Shown: in pieces, positions 20,291 to 32,743 of the stretch
How positions within the stretch are numbered: position 1 is the first letter of the stretch
How the letters are laid out: each line of letters opens with the position of its first letter
Made by a program: the position numbers and the translations under genes
NCBI GenBank assembly: GCA_012934845.2
Contig: WNNJ02000851.1
Span: 1-64,000 of the forward strand
Source: Pomphorhynchus laevis
Lineage: Eukaryota; Acanthocephala; Palaeacanthocephala; Echinorhynchida; Pomphorhynchidae
Direction of reading: 5' to 3'
Length of the DNA stretch: 64,000 nucleotides
Notes under the pieces: model-generated
What the model was told of the DNA's origin: nothing
What the model saw: only the letters and a program-made list of their open reading frames with translations
The model's database searches: none

Positions 20291-23200
20291 ATTTATTTAA
20301 ATATTGTACGCGGGCGATGGATAATGGAGCACAGGATTCGTCTTTGCTGATATCTCAAGTGGATAGTCTGGCGAGATATTTACAATCCAGTAAACTTACA
20401 ATCAACAGCTCAGATTATGATGCCCTGGATATTTTGCGTCAATAGTACTTAAAGAATTTCGTCAACGACACTTAAAGAATTTCTTACTCGTATTCATGCT
20501 ACTGAGTCGGACAAATTGTCAATTCTACGCAATTATGTTTCTCCAACTATATACCGAAGCATAAAGGACGCGCAATCGTACGATGAAGCTATCAAATTGT
20601 TGCAAGAAATGTTTGACAAAACGACCAGCGTTGCTTACTCACGATATCTTCCATATTCACGCAAGCAATCTGACTGCGAAACAGTATCTTAATACATAGA
20701 TATACTAAAGTCAATGTCGTTAGATTGTAAATTTGACCCTGTATCTGCAGAAGAACATCGCGACCAAGCCGTTTTGAATGCCTTTATATCTGGTCTTAAA
20801 ACAAATGTTATTAGAGAACGATTGCTCGAAAACTCGACGCTAACCCTTACCGGAGCATGTGCACAAGCAATAGCCGTAGAGCAAGCCCAATTCCGAGCTG
20901 CTGAAATGAACCCAACTCAAAATTACAACACGAGTATTGCAGTTACAACAACGTCTACACATGCCAATAGAGATGGAATACCAGAAACGATATATTCTGA
21001 TACTGAACAAACGATACTTACCGCTTCAAATAAAATACCTCGAATTTGGAAATGCTACTTTTGTGGAAAAACAACTAAACATCACCGATCTCTATGCCCG
21101 GCCAAGGATGCAAACTGTTCAAAATGTGGAAAGGTTGGTCATTTTCGCTCGCGTATGTAAAAGTAACTCAAAAGTCTTGACATTCACAATGTCATGCGCT
21201 GTTTCATTTGACTCTAGAATTATCATCCCAATGCGCATTAAAAATCAAATATTAAATGCAATGGTTGATACTGGAAGCACTAACAATTTTATTCGTTCCG
21301 ACGTAGCTCGAAAACTAAATTTAACATATGATTCCCGTTGTAAGGATGTGGTGACAATGGCAATGGCAAATATGGCAACTTCGACGAAAGGGACAGTGCG
21401 ACAAGATATCGTCGTTTTTGATCGATCATTTAAATCGGTGTCATTTGGCGTACTCGAAAATTTGTGCTAAGAATGCATATTAGGACAAAGCTTTCTATTG
21501 CGACATCTATCTATTACTTTTTCTTTGCCCTGAAGAGAATTGCCAGTTTCAATCAACGCTATTACAACAATGCGAATGCAACCTCCAAAGCTTTACTCGG
21601 ACAATGCTAAATCATGGAAACCGATTGCAACAGAGTCACGACGCTTTACCCAGCCCAAATTAAATTTATCAGAACAGAAATAAGTCGACTTTTATCGAAC
21701 GGAATAATACGACCTAGCAAATCACCATGGAGAGCTCAACCCCTTATTGTAAAGAACTCGAAGAAATTGAGATTGGTAATAGATTATTCCAGAACAGTCA
21801 ACATTTATACGAGTTTGAATGCGTATCCGATTCCCCATATTGAAGATATTGTTAACTAGGTCAGCCAATATGCGCTTTACACTGCTGTCGATCTGACATC
21901 TTCTACTCATCAAGTCCCAATGGATGAGTCCGAAATGACTTATACTGCATATGAAGCAGATGGATCTCTCTATGAATTCTGCAAGATTTCTTTTGGCTTA
22001 ACGAATGCTGTTCCTGCTTTTCAGCGCGTTTTGAACACAATCATCTCCGATGAGCATTTAGACGGAACATACGCTTATCTCGGCGACGTAGTCATTTGTG
22101 GGAAAGACAAAGACGATCATGATCGAAATTTAAAGTGATTTATAGAAATTGTCAAAAAGTACAATATCACATTAAATCCAGACAAGACAAGAAGTGCACG
22201 CAATAGTATAAGTTTACCTGGCTATCAAATTTCCGAAAAACAGAAAAGACCTGATCCGGGGAGAGTGCACTGTCTAAGATCTCTTAAATTACCTACAAAT
22301 ATGCAGTCTTTACGCCGAGTGATCGGATTATTTTCGCACTACTCAAAATGGGTAAAAGATTTTTCTTTCAAAATACGTCCTCTAGTCAAAGTTCAGACTT
22401 TTCCTTTATCAACTGAGGCTATAAACTTATTCGAATTGATTCGCCAACAAATTATTGAAGCTACCCTTGGTACAGTTGATTTCACTATTACTTTTACTGT
22501 GGAGACCGACGCATCGAATTACTCCATTGGAGCAGTACTCTCCCAGCATTTTAAGCATATTGCATATTTCTCCAAGATGCTATATAAAACGTCATTGCAT
22601 CAGTCGTTTATCGAGAAGGAAGCCTCTGCTATAATAGTTGCGCTAGGACATTGGAGACATTACTTGATTGGGCGAAAGTTTACAGTAATTAGCGATCAGC
22701 GGTCGGTTGTGTATATATTTAACAAACAACAATGAAGTAAAATTAAAAATGAAAAAATAGAACGATGGAAAACGGAACTTTCAGAGTATGTATTTGAAAT
22801 TGTGTATAGACCTGGAACGCTTAACACAGTGGCTGACTCATTGTCAAGAGATGTTTGTAGAACCATAAAAGGTCTCGATAAACTAGCTGAATTACATTGT
22901 CGTTTGTGCCATCCTGGTTGCACACGATTGACTCATTATGTTCGTCAGGAAAATTTACCTTATTAATTGAATGAAATTCGAACGATTATTAACAAGTGCG
23001 ATGCATGTATTCGTATAAAGGCTAGATTTTTAAAACCTCCAGAAGCACATTTGATAAAAGCGACTTCTCCTTTTGAACGCTTAGCCATTGATTTTAACGG
23101 ACCACTGCCTACAAAATCCGGTCGCCCTTACTTATTAACCATAATCGACGAATTTTCTCGTTTTCCATTCGGATTGGCTTGTGAGGATACGAGTAGCAAA

Positions 23201-24028
23201 TCTGTGATAAAATGCTTAACTTCGCTTTTCAATATATTCGGTCCTCCTCAATTTGTACTCACTGACCGAGGACGATCATTCACCTCAAACTAGTTTTATT
23301 CATTTTTGCATAAAAATTGTGTTGCTGTAGGACACAGTTCTGTGTACAATCCACGTGGAAATGTCCAAGTTGAGCGTCTAAATAGAACTTTGTGGCGAGC
23401 CACACAACTAAGATTACACGATCTAAGATATCCACTACATAGATGGGAAGAGACACTTGACATCGCGCTTTATTCTATTCGTTCATTGCTCTGTACATCT
23501 ATCGGAACTACACCACACGAGAGAATGTTTTTCCATCCTAGGCAAATTTCTGAAAGACAAGCAACACCAAAAACAATGCAGATAGATGACATAGTTCTTG
23601 TTCGTAATTTTAATTCTCAAAATAAGTATAGTCCTAAAGTAGTCTAGGGCAAGATAGTTTATACAAACGACAACTGCTTTGAGTTGTACCAAATAACGAC
23701 CGCGAAGTTACAATTAATAATCGACATATATGCCATCCAACGGAATCGTCTAGCTTAGAATATGAACTTGTCCCAGAACCAAAATCTTCCTTAAACGTTT
23801 TATCAGAAGAACGGCTTATACAAAATATAGATGAGGATCATAATCGAAATAGATTTGACGAAATCGAGAAACCTAATAATCTTTCAGATGATTTTTTAGA
23901 ATATACAAACTCAGCAGAAGAAATAACGCCTACGATATAGATATCAAATTCCCTGGCGGATTACAGATTTCTTCAAAAGGCCGAAAACTAGCAAGACCAA
24001 AATATCTCAACGATGAGCGCCGAAGAAT

Positions 24029-24080
24029 GTGATATTTGACAAATATTTAAATAAAGCTTCCTGAAATTTTAATATTACAC
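24029..24080 (+). repeat. 3' terminal repeat of the gypsy fossil
   Basis: 52 bp, one mismatch to the 5' copy, followed by CATAT. Confidence 0.85.
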
Positions 24081-24085
24081 ATATG

Positions 24086-25150
24086 AATAATAATACTGAT
24101 ACATGACTATTATTACGTCATATGAATGATAAAGTTGTACTTAATTGCTGAATAGATTCATGTTTATTGTATTTTTATAAAAAGCACTTTGTTATTCCAT
24201 CTTGTGTATAAATTAGCAAAATCGAAAGGCCTGTCGATTTATAATTTTTATAAAACTACGCTGTGGTCCAAAATGGGTTAGGGCCACAGTTTACATTGTC
24301 CCCGACAATTAATATTTCAGCACACATTATGCCTTGGTCATTCAGCTAACTATTGAAAATGACAGCCGCTAGAATAATTAAATAAAATTTAGAATAATTA
24401 AATTAAAACTGTTACAAAATCGTAGTAAAAGCATTTATGTAGCTAACCTTGATTTCTGAAGTTTGAGATAATAGAATCAACGAAGCTAGTTTCAGGTGAT
24501 CGTACATGACCGCGTTTAATCGGCATCTGTCAGCAAATCCATTCAAATGGTCGATATTATATACGAACGTCTAGAAGATAAAAAAATTAAAGTTTAAATA
24601 ACTAATCATTACTTTATTCAAGCTATAAAAGGTGTGTTCAAACGTCTATTTTATTACAGGTGACAATCGTATACGAATGATCTTATACTCTGCTGGTTAA
24701 ATCCAGCATTTGCAACACATCGACTTAATGGTAGCTAAGAGAATTTTGGAAATACTAGTGTACATCTAGCACTTCTACTATGGAATGACCTTGATGCTCG
24801 TCAGTTCTCCCCAATCATTGGTAATCATCGAGGATGTCATCTTTATTAGGCAGTAATTTACCCAATCAAATTGTATTTATAAACTCCTATTGCACGAAAT
24901 TGCACCTCAAAATTTAAACTTCACATCGGTGTGAAAACAACCGAATTTGAAATGGAAAATGCTTTATTCATAAATTCGTTTTCTTTGAGAAAAAGTTATG
25001 CATTAAACACATTGAGTGATTTTAAAAACTTTGAGTGCATTTGAATTATATAATTAAAACAAAATTTTGGTCAAAAATAATTATTATTTTTTAAAGAATA
25101 AGATTATATTTATATCTGAAAGGCCGGTGTTCAAATTATATTTACTTATA
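24086..25150. other. no recognisable gene
   Basis: AT-rich sequence with no long open frame and no element I can name. Confidence 0.4.
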
Positions 25151-25154
25151 GGTA

Positions 25155-25385
25155 TTTTGATTACCTCTAATTTTTATTATTATACATTGTATATTATTTA
25201 TTAGTAAATTCATAAGAAATAACTTTTATTTTAAATTTCAATTTTAAATTTTATCGTTATATAAATTTATATAGAATTGTATTTAATTTATATAAATTGT
25301 ATAAAATCTTATATTTGTTATTTATAATTATTTATCTATGTTTTAATTTATAATATAAAATACCTAGACTCAGTTAGCTGATCTG
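25155..25385 (+). repeat. PLE terminal fragment
   Basis: Diverged copy of the last ~230 bp of the Naiad-type PLE, from the TTATTAGTAAATTCATAA region to CTCAGTTAGCTGAT. The pseudoknot domain upstream is lost. Confidence 0.75.
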
Positions 25386-25419
25386 ATTTATTCCATTCAA
25401 TTGCATAGATATCAATAAT

Positions 25420-27180
25420 CATTTCGATCAGTTGGAGACTATAGTTGGTTAAGTAAGAGGTAGTGAAGTAAATTAATTGATCGCAGATCCAAGAAAGCAG
25501 AGCGCGATTCATCAAGATAAGCAAGGTGTATTAATATGGTGAGTGACAAAATAGAAGACGAAAGATAATAATGCACAAACGAAATTCAACATTAAAGTTA
25601 ATGGTATACCAAGATAGGCGGATAGATGATGAGATATATGGTCGAAGCAGCGAATACGCAAAAAGACACGAGCATTAAAGTTTATAAATTGACGAGGAAG
25701 AACAGATGAAGCTGGTAAAGAGCAGCGACGGTAAAATATTGAAGACCATAGTTGGTTGAGTGCGGAAGGACGTTAAGATGTAGAGAATTACTAGAACGCA
25801 GCCAAAAAGGCAGAGAGCGAATCATCAATATAAGCAAGGTGTAAGGATGGTGAGTGATAAAATAGAATACGAAAGGTAAGAAACCCCACCGAAAGTCAAC
25901 ACGAAGGTAAATTGTGGACCAAGATAAGACGGAAAGTTTATGGAAGATATGGTTGAAGCGGCGAAGACGCAATAGGACATGAGCAGCAAAGTTGATGATA
26001 CGTTTGAGAGGTAAAGGAGCAGAATTATAAGAGTTGCAAATAGGCTAAGGCAATAATCAATGATGAGAAATAGAAGAGACAATATAAGAAAGAGATAAGA
26101 GCGAAAGTCGATCAGTCTACGAATGCGACGGAGATCACGGAGAAATAAGAAAGAAGAGTGAACTTTGTCGTGAACAAAGGGTTGGAGGGAAAGAAAATTG
26201 TTAAAATAGAAACCTAAGAACATCATATTGTAAACGATTAGAAGAATTATCGAATTTACAGATACAGTCGGTGGATTTATGTCAAGGTGATGAGGGATAA
26301 TCCACGTGATTTTATACTTTTCCGGATTAAGAGCTAACGAAGGGAGAAAAGATATTTGAAGATAAACACAACTATTTGTGGCAGCAGTAGCGAGATCGTG
26401 AATACAGAGCTGATGCGCGTGAGAGTAGAGGAGGATATTATCGTCATATTGAATCAGATGAAAGTTATAGTCAGTTATACTAGAACAGGTGCCCAAAAGA
26501 AGGGATAAAAGAGAGGATCAAAAGTGGATCCTTGTAGAACACCGAGTGATATGGAATAATAGAGAGATGAATAAGAGTTTGGGTGAACACAAAATAAACG
26601 TTTTGATAGATACGGTGTTAACCAGGCTACAGTAGGAACTGAGAAATCATAGTCGTGACGAAGCCGAGAATGTAGTTAAAATGATCAGCAATATCAAAAG
26701 CAGAAGGCAGGTCAATATAGATTACGACCATTAAAGTAGATCACCAAAATCTTTTGACAAAGTAGTTCAGTAGAGTGATTAGAACGGAAGGATGATTAAA
26801 AAGAATTGTATAAATTTGAGGAAACAATGTATATATTGATTGATATAACGCAAGACGCTCAAAAAGTTTAGATAAGGTTGGAAGAAGATACATCAGGCAG
26901 TATAAAGATAGAAGCAAATACGCAATAGACGGTTTATTTAGATGACTACGATGGATGCTTTCCAGTTCTCTGAAAAGAGCAGCTACGAATGACAGTTGAA
27001 AAAGGTGGTAAGGAATTGTGATGCAATATAATAAATAAATTTAAGTATATGCGTTGGGATATGGTAGGTAGGCGAAGAAGTGTAAGGCATAGAGAGAGGA
27101 AAACCTTAGAGACTTCACAAGAATAAACAGGCAGAAAATGGAATAGCTCAGGAAGAAATTTGCACAATGAGCATAACGAG
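25420..27180 (-). pseudogene. CR1/L2-like LINE, reverse transcriptase half, heavily decayed
   Basis: On minus, reading from 27180 down: a thumb-proximal motif (FSTVIRSCSFQRTGKHPS), then LLPTLSKLFERL, DLPSAFDIADH (motif A) and QYDDNILLYSH (the YxDD region, already changed) near 26440, followed by RRLIDFRSYLFLILSLLFL. It parallels the better copy at 30210-34265 (RPLLKKQSLDPS, SLDLSSAFDIVDHS, RRILPLIDFRS), so both belong to one family. There are many frame breaks. 25437-25740 and 25742-25985 repeat each other with a period of about 305 bp, a tandem duplication of the 3' part. Confidence 0.7.
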
Positions 27181-27213
27181 GATTGCTGATTTACATGGAC
27201 AGAAGAGATGATT

Positions 27214-27362
27214 GTAGTAATTTTTGACTAAAAATAAGCGGATAACTCGTGAAGATCGAATGGTTGAACATTTGGAGAGCGAGAAAGAATAGTAATTTTT
27301 GACTAAAAATAAGCGGATAACTCGTGAGGATCGAATGGTTGAGCATTTGGAGAGCGAGCAAT
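27214..27362. repeat. tandem duplication, ~76-bp unit, two copies
   Basis: GTAATTTTTGACTAAAAATA... through GGAGAGCGAG occurs twice in a row with few differences (starts near 27214 and 27290). Confidence 0.8.
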
Positions 27363-27479
27363 AAGAGAATTAAAGGTTCTCCAAGTATATTTTTGATCAG
27401 TCGATGATACAATCTTGTTTTGCCAAAAACTTTTACATTAATCGAGAAAGTTAGAAGGCTAACTTTCTCAGTATGGAAA

Positions 27480-28147
27480 GTAGACTCAGTACGGTAGCAT
27501 GGCCCAATCCTTTTATCATTGATACTAACCCTGCATGGAACCATCTCAAACGTACTCTGATTAAGTTATTGACATTCTTCTCACCAATTCAACATAAGAA
27601 AACAAGCATCGGTATTCCAATTTGATTTGACTATGAAATTAAGCATGCAATCAGATCACGGGATATCTCATTTTCTGCGTACAAAGATGGTAGACTATCT
27701 TTTGATAAATACCGATTATTGAGAAACAATGTAAGTTATATTAAGAGACTGAAGAGGAAGAATTTCATTTCTAACATATGTCGGGCTGCATCCTCGAACC
27801 CTAAGCAGTTATTCAATCACTTACTGCGCCGTAATACTGCGTCAGACAAATTTTACAGCATTGTGAACAACGCGGGTGATTTAATTGTTGACCCTATCGA
27901 AGTTGCAGAGCTCTTTTCCGCTCATGTTGCAATTCAAGAAGCGAAGTCGGATTACGACTATTTGTCCCATCCAGGATTACCAGATTTCACACAGTATATG
28001 AAACCTTCTTTCATAATCTCCAGAAACTGCATTGTCCGAGATGCTCTCTGGCATGCTTGTTATAGATTGTATCGTATGGGATCATTAAGATCGATTGAAA
28101 TCGGGACTGGTGATCCTTTGATGGATGCTTGTTTATGTATTGAATAG
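27480..28147 (+). pseudogene. LINE (CR1-like) fragment between endonuclease and reverse transcriptase
   Basis: The readable frame NPAWNHLKRTL near 27531 and then FSAYKDGRLSFDKYRLLRNN leads into the open frame 27719-28147 (YIKRLKRKNFISNICRAAS, NPKQLFNHLLRR, GDLIVDPIEVAELFSAHVA). This is the linker typical of CR1-type ORF2 proteins. It stops before the reverse transcriptase, and a minus-strand LINE and palindromic repeats follow. The plus-strand C-terminal piece at 29774-30142 may be the other half of the same insertion. Confidence 0.65.
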
Positions 28148-28199
28148 TTGCTAGGTCACACAAGGTGACTTTCGCATTGAAAACCAGCTACAGAATCCT

Positions 28200-28375
28200 T
28201 CCTTCATGATATCCAATTCCATGGATAGCATGGAATTGATATAATGATACCAATTGATATCATGATATCAATTGATATCATGATACCAATTGATATCATG
28301 ATATCAATTGATATCATGGTATCATGATATCCATGATATCATGATACCATTATTATTATACATTCAACAACATAC
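28200..28375. repeat. palindromic ATGATATCA tandem repeat
   Basis: Made of repeated CCAATTGATATCATGATATC units, self-complementary at several registers. It sits at the 3' end of the minus-strand LINE below, and similar sequence lies beyond that LINE's other end (29525-29600). CR1-like LINEs often end in short tandem repeats, so it may be the element's tail. Confidence 0.75.
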
Positions 28376-28424
28376 GAGCATTAGCTCAAATAGCTGGCTC
28401 ACAATAAGTTCGTAAATAAATTAA

Positions 28425-29530
28425 TTAGTTATTAAAATAAGAAAATGCAACACGAAACATTGCTTGATCCATTCGTAGTCTTCTTTTAAAAGTATTAAGT
28501 GAACTGCGTACAACGATATCTGCATCAAGGTTGTTCCAAAGCTCAACAATTCTTCTATCAAATTGCATCGCGCCCAATTTCTGTACTTTGTTTCTTCGAA
28601 TAGTTAAATAATGACCGCAAAGAACATTTGAACCACGTAGTTGAACCCTACTCCGAAGAGGGTGATGAGGACGTTGGAATAAATGCCAAACAAGGCACAT
28701 ATCCATGTACCGACGGGTCCATGTGACGGTCTCAAGTCCTAATGATCTCAGTCTGTCTTCATAAGGCAGCGACGCTAACGTTGGTGCTAGCTTTGTTGCC
28801 CTGCGAAGTACCCTCTCTGATTTCTTATGTTCATGCACAGTACGTGGGTATACAACCGGAGCTGCATATAAAAGTCTACTCAATACATGTGCTAAAATCA
28901 GAGGCCGAAGAGCAGTCGGATTAACGCGAACAAACGCGCGTCGAATCATACCTATCATTTTATTGGAGTTGGCACAAGCTTGATCAGTGTGCTTTTTAGT
29001 TGATAAATTAGAGGTAACCCATACTCCTAAATCTTTGTAACTATCGACACTTTCCACAATACAGCCCTTATATGTGTAACAAGCTGATGTTAGTTGCTTG
29101 CGAGCATTACCAATAATACGCATGTGTTTGCATTTCAAAACATTTATCACAAGCTTGTTTGATGCCGCCCACAACTCCACATTATCTATGTCAGTTTGCA
29201 AATTATCAACATCCTTACATGAATGAATGGGCCGCCATATTTTTAAGTCATCTGCATACAAACATGATCGAGAGCGAATGCACCCAGGCAAATCGTTAAC
29301 ATAAATGCTGAATAAAAGCGGACCCAAAACTGAACCTTGAGGTACTCCAATATGACATTCTCTAGACACAGACAATGACCAATCGACAAGTACTCGAAAG
29401 CAACGATCACGAAGAAATTCTCTAATCCAATCAACTATTATGTTTGGGAGTCCAGTATTGACAAGTTTCTGAAGAAGTATATCATGATCTACTCTATCAA
29501 AAGCTTTAGAAAAGTCGAAGAATATATTAC
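28425..29530 (-). pseudogene. CR1-like LINE reverse transcriptase, 5'-truncated
   Basis: Begins at 29530 inside motif A (FFDFSKAFDRVDHDILL), then HIGVPQGSVLGPLLFSIYVND and CLYADDLKIW (catalytic YADD intact), then LSRLLYAAPVVYP, and a C-terminal tail with RRATKLAPTLASLPYEDRL and RRIVELWNNLDADIV. The frame from 29375 to 28425 is open for 316 codons. The first ~155 bases are in another frame because of one break near 29380-29440. The palm is otherwise well kept, so this copy is younger than its neighbours. The 5' end merges into palindromic ATGATATC sequence. Confidence 0.85.
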
Positions 29531-29630
29531 CATGATATCATGGTAATATATATTCTTATCATGATAAGAATTACCATGATATCATGGATATCATTCCAAT
29601 AGTTACCTAGCAACTATTCAATATATATAT
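29520..29630. repeat. nested palindromes (ATGATATCAT family)
   Basis: ATATTACCATGATATCATGG with its mirror, then TTCTTATCATGATAAGAA, then CCATGATATCATGG again. They match the repeat at 28200-28375, so the LINE is bracketed by the same palindromic unit. Confidence 0.75.
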
Positions 29631-29637
29631 ATATTTC

Positions 29638-29702
29638 GATAGCTCCTGCTATCATCATCAGGATTGTAATCCTGATGATGATAGCAGGAGCTACCGAAAT
29701 AT
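29638..29702. repeat. inverted pair of PLE-end hammerhead-like motifs
   Basis: ATTTCGATAGCTCCTGCTATCATCATCAGG faces its mirror CCTGATGATGATAGCAGGAGCTACCGAAAT across a short spacer. The plus arm reads CTGATGA, then a TAGC/GCTA stem, then CCGAAAT, the word order of hammerhead-like motifs found at PLE ends. A related motif lies at about 50080-50110. Confidence 0.5.
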
Positions 29703-29773
29703 AGAATTTTAATCAAATAAAGTATATTTTCTTATTCGTTCCTATAATAATATATATTTGAAATAGTTGCGAA

Positions 29774-30225
29774 TTGGAAATATACGAACGGATATTACGA
29801 CAAGCAACCCATCTTGTGTCCTCAGTGCGTGGTGTTAACTATACCCAGATACTGACATTGTTGAATGTACACACTGTTGAACGTTCGCTGTCTGACGCCG
29901 ACCTTATGTATGTATGGCGGTCACTGTCTATACCTGGACATGTTTCGAAGTTTATGTTTACAATTCGTCCACCGGATCGACTACAGGGCCACAGACTTAT
30001 GATAAAGCGCAGGCTCCGTCCCAAAACAAATTGTGCCACGATAAGTGATCGCATTGCTGATCTGTGGAACAATCTTTATGCATCGACAATCGACAGTGGC
30101 TCCGTCCAGAAGTTCAAGGCAATTATTAAATCACGACAATGAGTTTTACATTTTTTTCTTTCTTGTCTGTTTTTTATGTTTTGAGCTATGTGATCCAGCA
30201 AATTTGAGCTTATGCTCCTGGGCTA
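29774..30225 (+). pseudogene. CR1-like LINE C-terminal fragment with 3' end
   Basis: The open frame 29774-30142 encodes RILRQATHLVSSVRGVNYTQ, then LSDADLMYVWRSLSIPGHV and ISDRIADLWNNL, the tail found after the reverse transcriptase in CR1-like ORF2 (compare RRIVELWNNL in the minus copy above). It is followed by a 3' untranslated end reaching GTAACAATAATAATC, a likely microsatellite tail. Confidence 0.7.
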
Positions 30226-30423
30226 TTGTAACAATAATAATCAAGTAGAAGATTATTATGGAAGCGTCGAAGATTTAAGTAATGAGCACAATGAGCAAGG
30301 ATAGGAGTGTAAACACGTTTGAAAAAACGAAGAAAGACTACAAGAATAACGTGGAATACGCTTAGAAATTTCAAAGTCAGAGTCGAGCCAAGATGCACAC
30401 GAGGAGCATTTAGGAAATCGAAA

Positions 30424-32532
30424 CTAGCGAGGTAAAGTATAATCGAAAATGGTGGAGAGCTCATGGGTTAAAAAAGATTTATTTAACGTGACAAATGCGT
30501 GCCAGCGCACGCTTACATGACCACAAAAAAAACAAGACTGTGAATCAGGTGTCGAGATGGTGTGAACGGAGGAGGTGTTTGAATGTGATAAGGGAGGGAG
30601 AGCTGCGGACGTCGAGAGGGAGTTGATTCCAGACGAGTGAGGCGGCGATGAGGAAGGATCGGATACCATAGTTGTTGGAGTAATTGGGAACGTGGAGTAA
30701 GAGGGTATGACAAGAACGCATTGATAGAGAGAGGTGGGGCGAGTGTCGTCTAAGAAAGGGACGTTGATGAACGATGGGGAGCCGACAGCGATGAGACGAA
30801 AAGTTACGAGAAGAAGTTGGAGTTTAATGCGGATGTGGATTGTGGGCCAGGAGAGTTGGGCAAGATACGTGGATTTGTGGTCAAAGCGACGGAGACGAAA
30901 GAGCACTCGAACGGCGGAGTTGATTATGCGTTGCAGGGGTAGGATGAGAGATTGTAGAGAATTGGCGAAAATGCTAACGCAGTAATCGATTTTAGGGAAA
31001 AGAAGCGATGAAAGAAGAGACATACAAGAACGGAAGTCGATAAGAGGGAGGATACGGCGCATGTCACGGAAATTAAGTTAGAAGAGCGAACCTTGTCACG
31101 GACGAAGGGTTTAAGGGAAGTTGATCATCGAAATGGAAGTCTAAGAAAGTGAGATTGTGGACTATGGGTATGATCGATGAGGCAAAATATACAGTGGGAG
31201 GAGATATGTTTGGTTTACGGGGAAGGATCCACATTATTTTAGACTTGTCGGGGTTTAGAACGAGATGGAGATTGGAGAGACGTTTGTAGATTGAAGAAAG
31301 ACAGTTGAAGGCAGAAATGCCGATATCGTGTATTCGATGTGCGGGTACATAAGCATAGATTAGAATGTCATAGGCGTATTGCATGACGTTAAAGGAGTAA
31401 GGTTTGATAAACGGAGAGAGATCACCAAGCAGAAGAGAGAAAAGTAGGGGACCTAGTACTGAACCTTGTGGGACCCCGCAAAAAATAAGGGATGGGAGGG
31501 GATGATGATGAATTAGAACAGACGCGAAAGGAACGGTCGGATAGATATGAGGCGAACCATGCTACAGAGGAGGAAGAAAAGCCGTAATCATAACGAAGGC
31601 GAGAGAGGAAGACAGAGTGGTCGACAATGTCGAATGCGGAGGAGAGGTCGAGGGAGATGAGAACACTATATAGATCCTTGTCTCGAGAAATGAGTAAGTC
31701 GTTGTACACTTTTATGCATGCGATTTCTGTGGAGTGATTAGAGCGGAAAGCGGATTGGAAACGCGGGTACAGATTGGATGAGGAGAGATAAGCGTTGATC
31801 TGTATTAAGATAAGGCGTTCTAAGAGCTTAGAAAGGGTAGGGAGTAGTAAAATAGGGCGATAGCTAGAAGGAAGGGAGGGGTCGAGCGATTGTTTCTTAA
31901 GGAGGGGACGAACGATTGCGGATTTCCAGTGTGAAGGGAATATACGACTGCGGATGGACGAGTTAAACAAGGTTGTGAGAAAAGGGATATCGATGAGCAT
32001 ATGGATTTAAGTATGTGGGTAGGCAGGGAATCGGCAGGTGATGTTTTGCTGGGCAAGGACATGAGAACAGATGACACTTTGGAAGGTGAGACAGAGAGAA
32101 GATGAAAGAGTTCCGGGAGAATGAGGCTAGGCGGGGCCGAGTTGGATAAGATAGAGGCCGGGCTGTGAGAGAGAGCAACGTGGATACTTTGCTCTGGAGA
32201 AATGACGAATAATCATGGGGATTGATGTTGCACGGCGGAGAGGAGCGAGCAAGGATTGAGTTAAAAGTATTCCATAGAGTCTTAGTGTTGAATGAAGTGA
32301 TTATTTTATGCTGCCAAAAGGAGTTGCATTTGGTACGTAGTGGGTGGAGATAAGACCGCCGATGAGCAAGATAGGTATCACGGAAAGACGGAGTGATCGA
32401 GCGGAAATCACGTCTGAGAGAGCGGTGATATACTCGAAAAGCATGACGGATTCGACGCTTAGAGAGTATGCACTGAATGTCAAACCATGGGGCACGGTGC
32501 AAGCGACAGTGTGGGTGAGGCTTGAAGGGCAA
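30424..32532 (-). pseudogene. LINE ORF2 linker, reverse transcriptase and tail
   Basis: 32532-31963 is the linker (HRAPWFDIQCILSKRRIRHAF, then LWNTFNSILARSSPP). 32000-31422 contains WKSAIVRPLLKKQSLDPSL, SSYRPILLLPTLSKLLERL, SAFRSNHSTEIA and the motif A run SLDLSSAFDIVDHSVFLSRL. YAYDILIYA near 31360 is the altered catalytic YADD, so the second-position Ala-Asp pair is damaged. The tail includes RRILPLIDFRSCMSLLSSLL and RVLFRLRRFDHKSTYLAQLSW. The parts lie in different frames, with at least three frameshifts. Confidence 0.8.
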
Positions 32533-32743
32533 GAGAATATCGAGAATGGATGTGAGATCAGAGTCGAAAAGAAAGGCGAGATCGTGAGGAGAGGAATATG
32601 TTATTGTTGGATAGGATAGAGACGATTTGGGTAAGGCAGAGCGGAGAAGGTAGAGGTCAAGATTTCTCTAAGAGTGACGTAGTATTGTCAGTCTGTGAGG
32701 AGGGGTGTGATTGTGAGCGAGATCAAGGGTGACGAGAAAGTGA

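Larger units (their letters stand above)
20239..24080 (+). mobile_element. Ty3/gypsy LTR retrotransposon fossil with 52-bp terminal repeats
   Basis: Terminal direct repeats (20239-20290 and 24029-24080) begin TGTGATATTT and end AATATTACA, and differ at one position. A 5-bp target duplication CATAT flanks the element (20234-20238 and 24081-24085), so the ends are real. Parts in order: gag-like region with two CCHC zinc knuckles (about 20320-21160), aspartic protease with DTGS (about 21180-21470), reverse transcriptase and RNase H (about 21610-22840), and integrase (about 22960-23640). Protease, RT, RNase H then integrase is the Ty3/gypsy order. The element is broken in several places. Terminal repeats of 52 bp are too short for a reliable age, but the coding decay suggests it is not recent. 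Confidence 0.88.
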
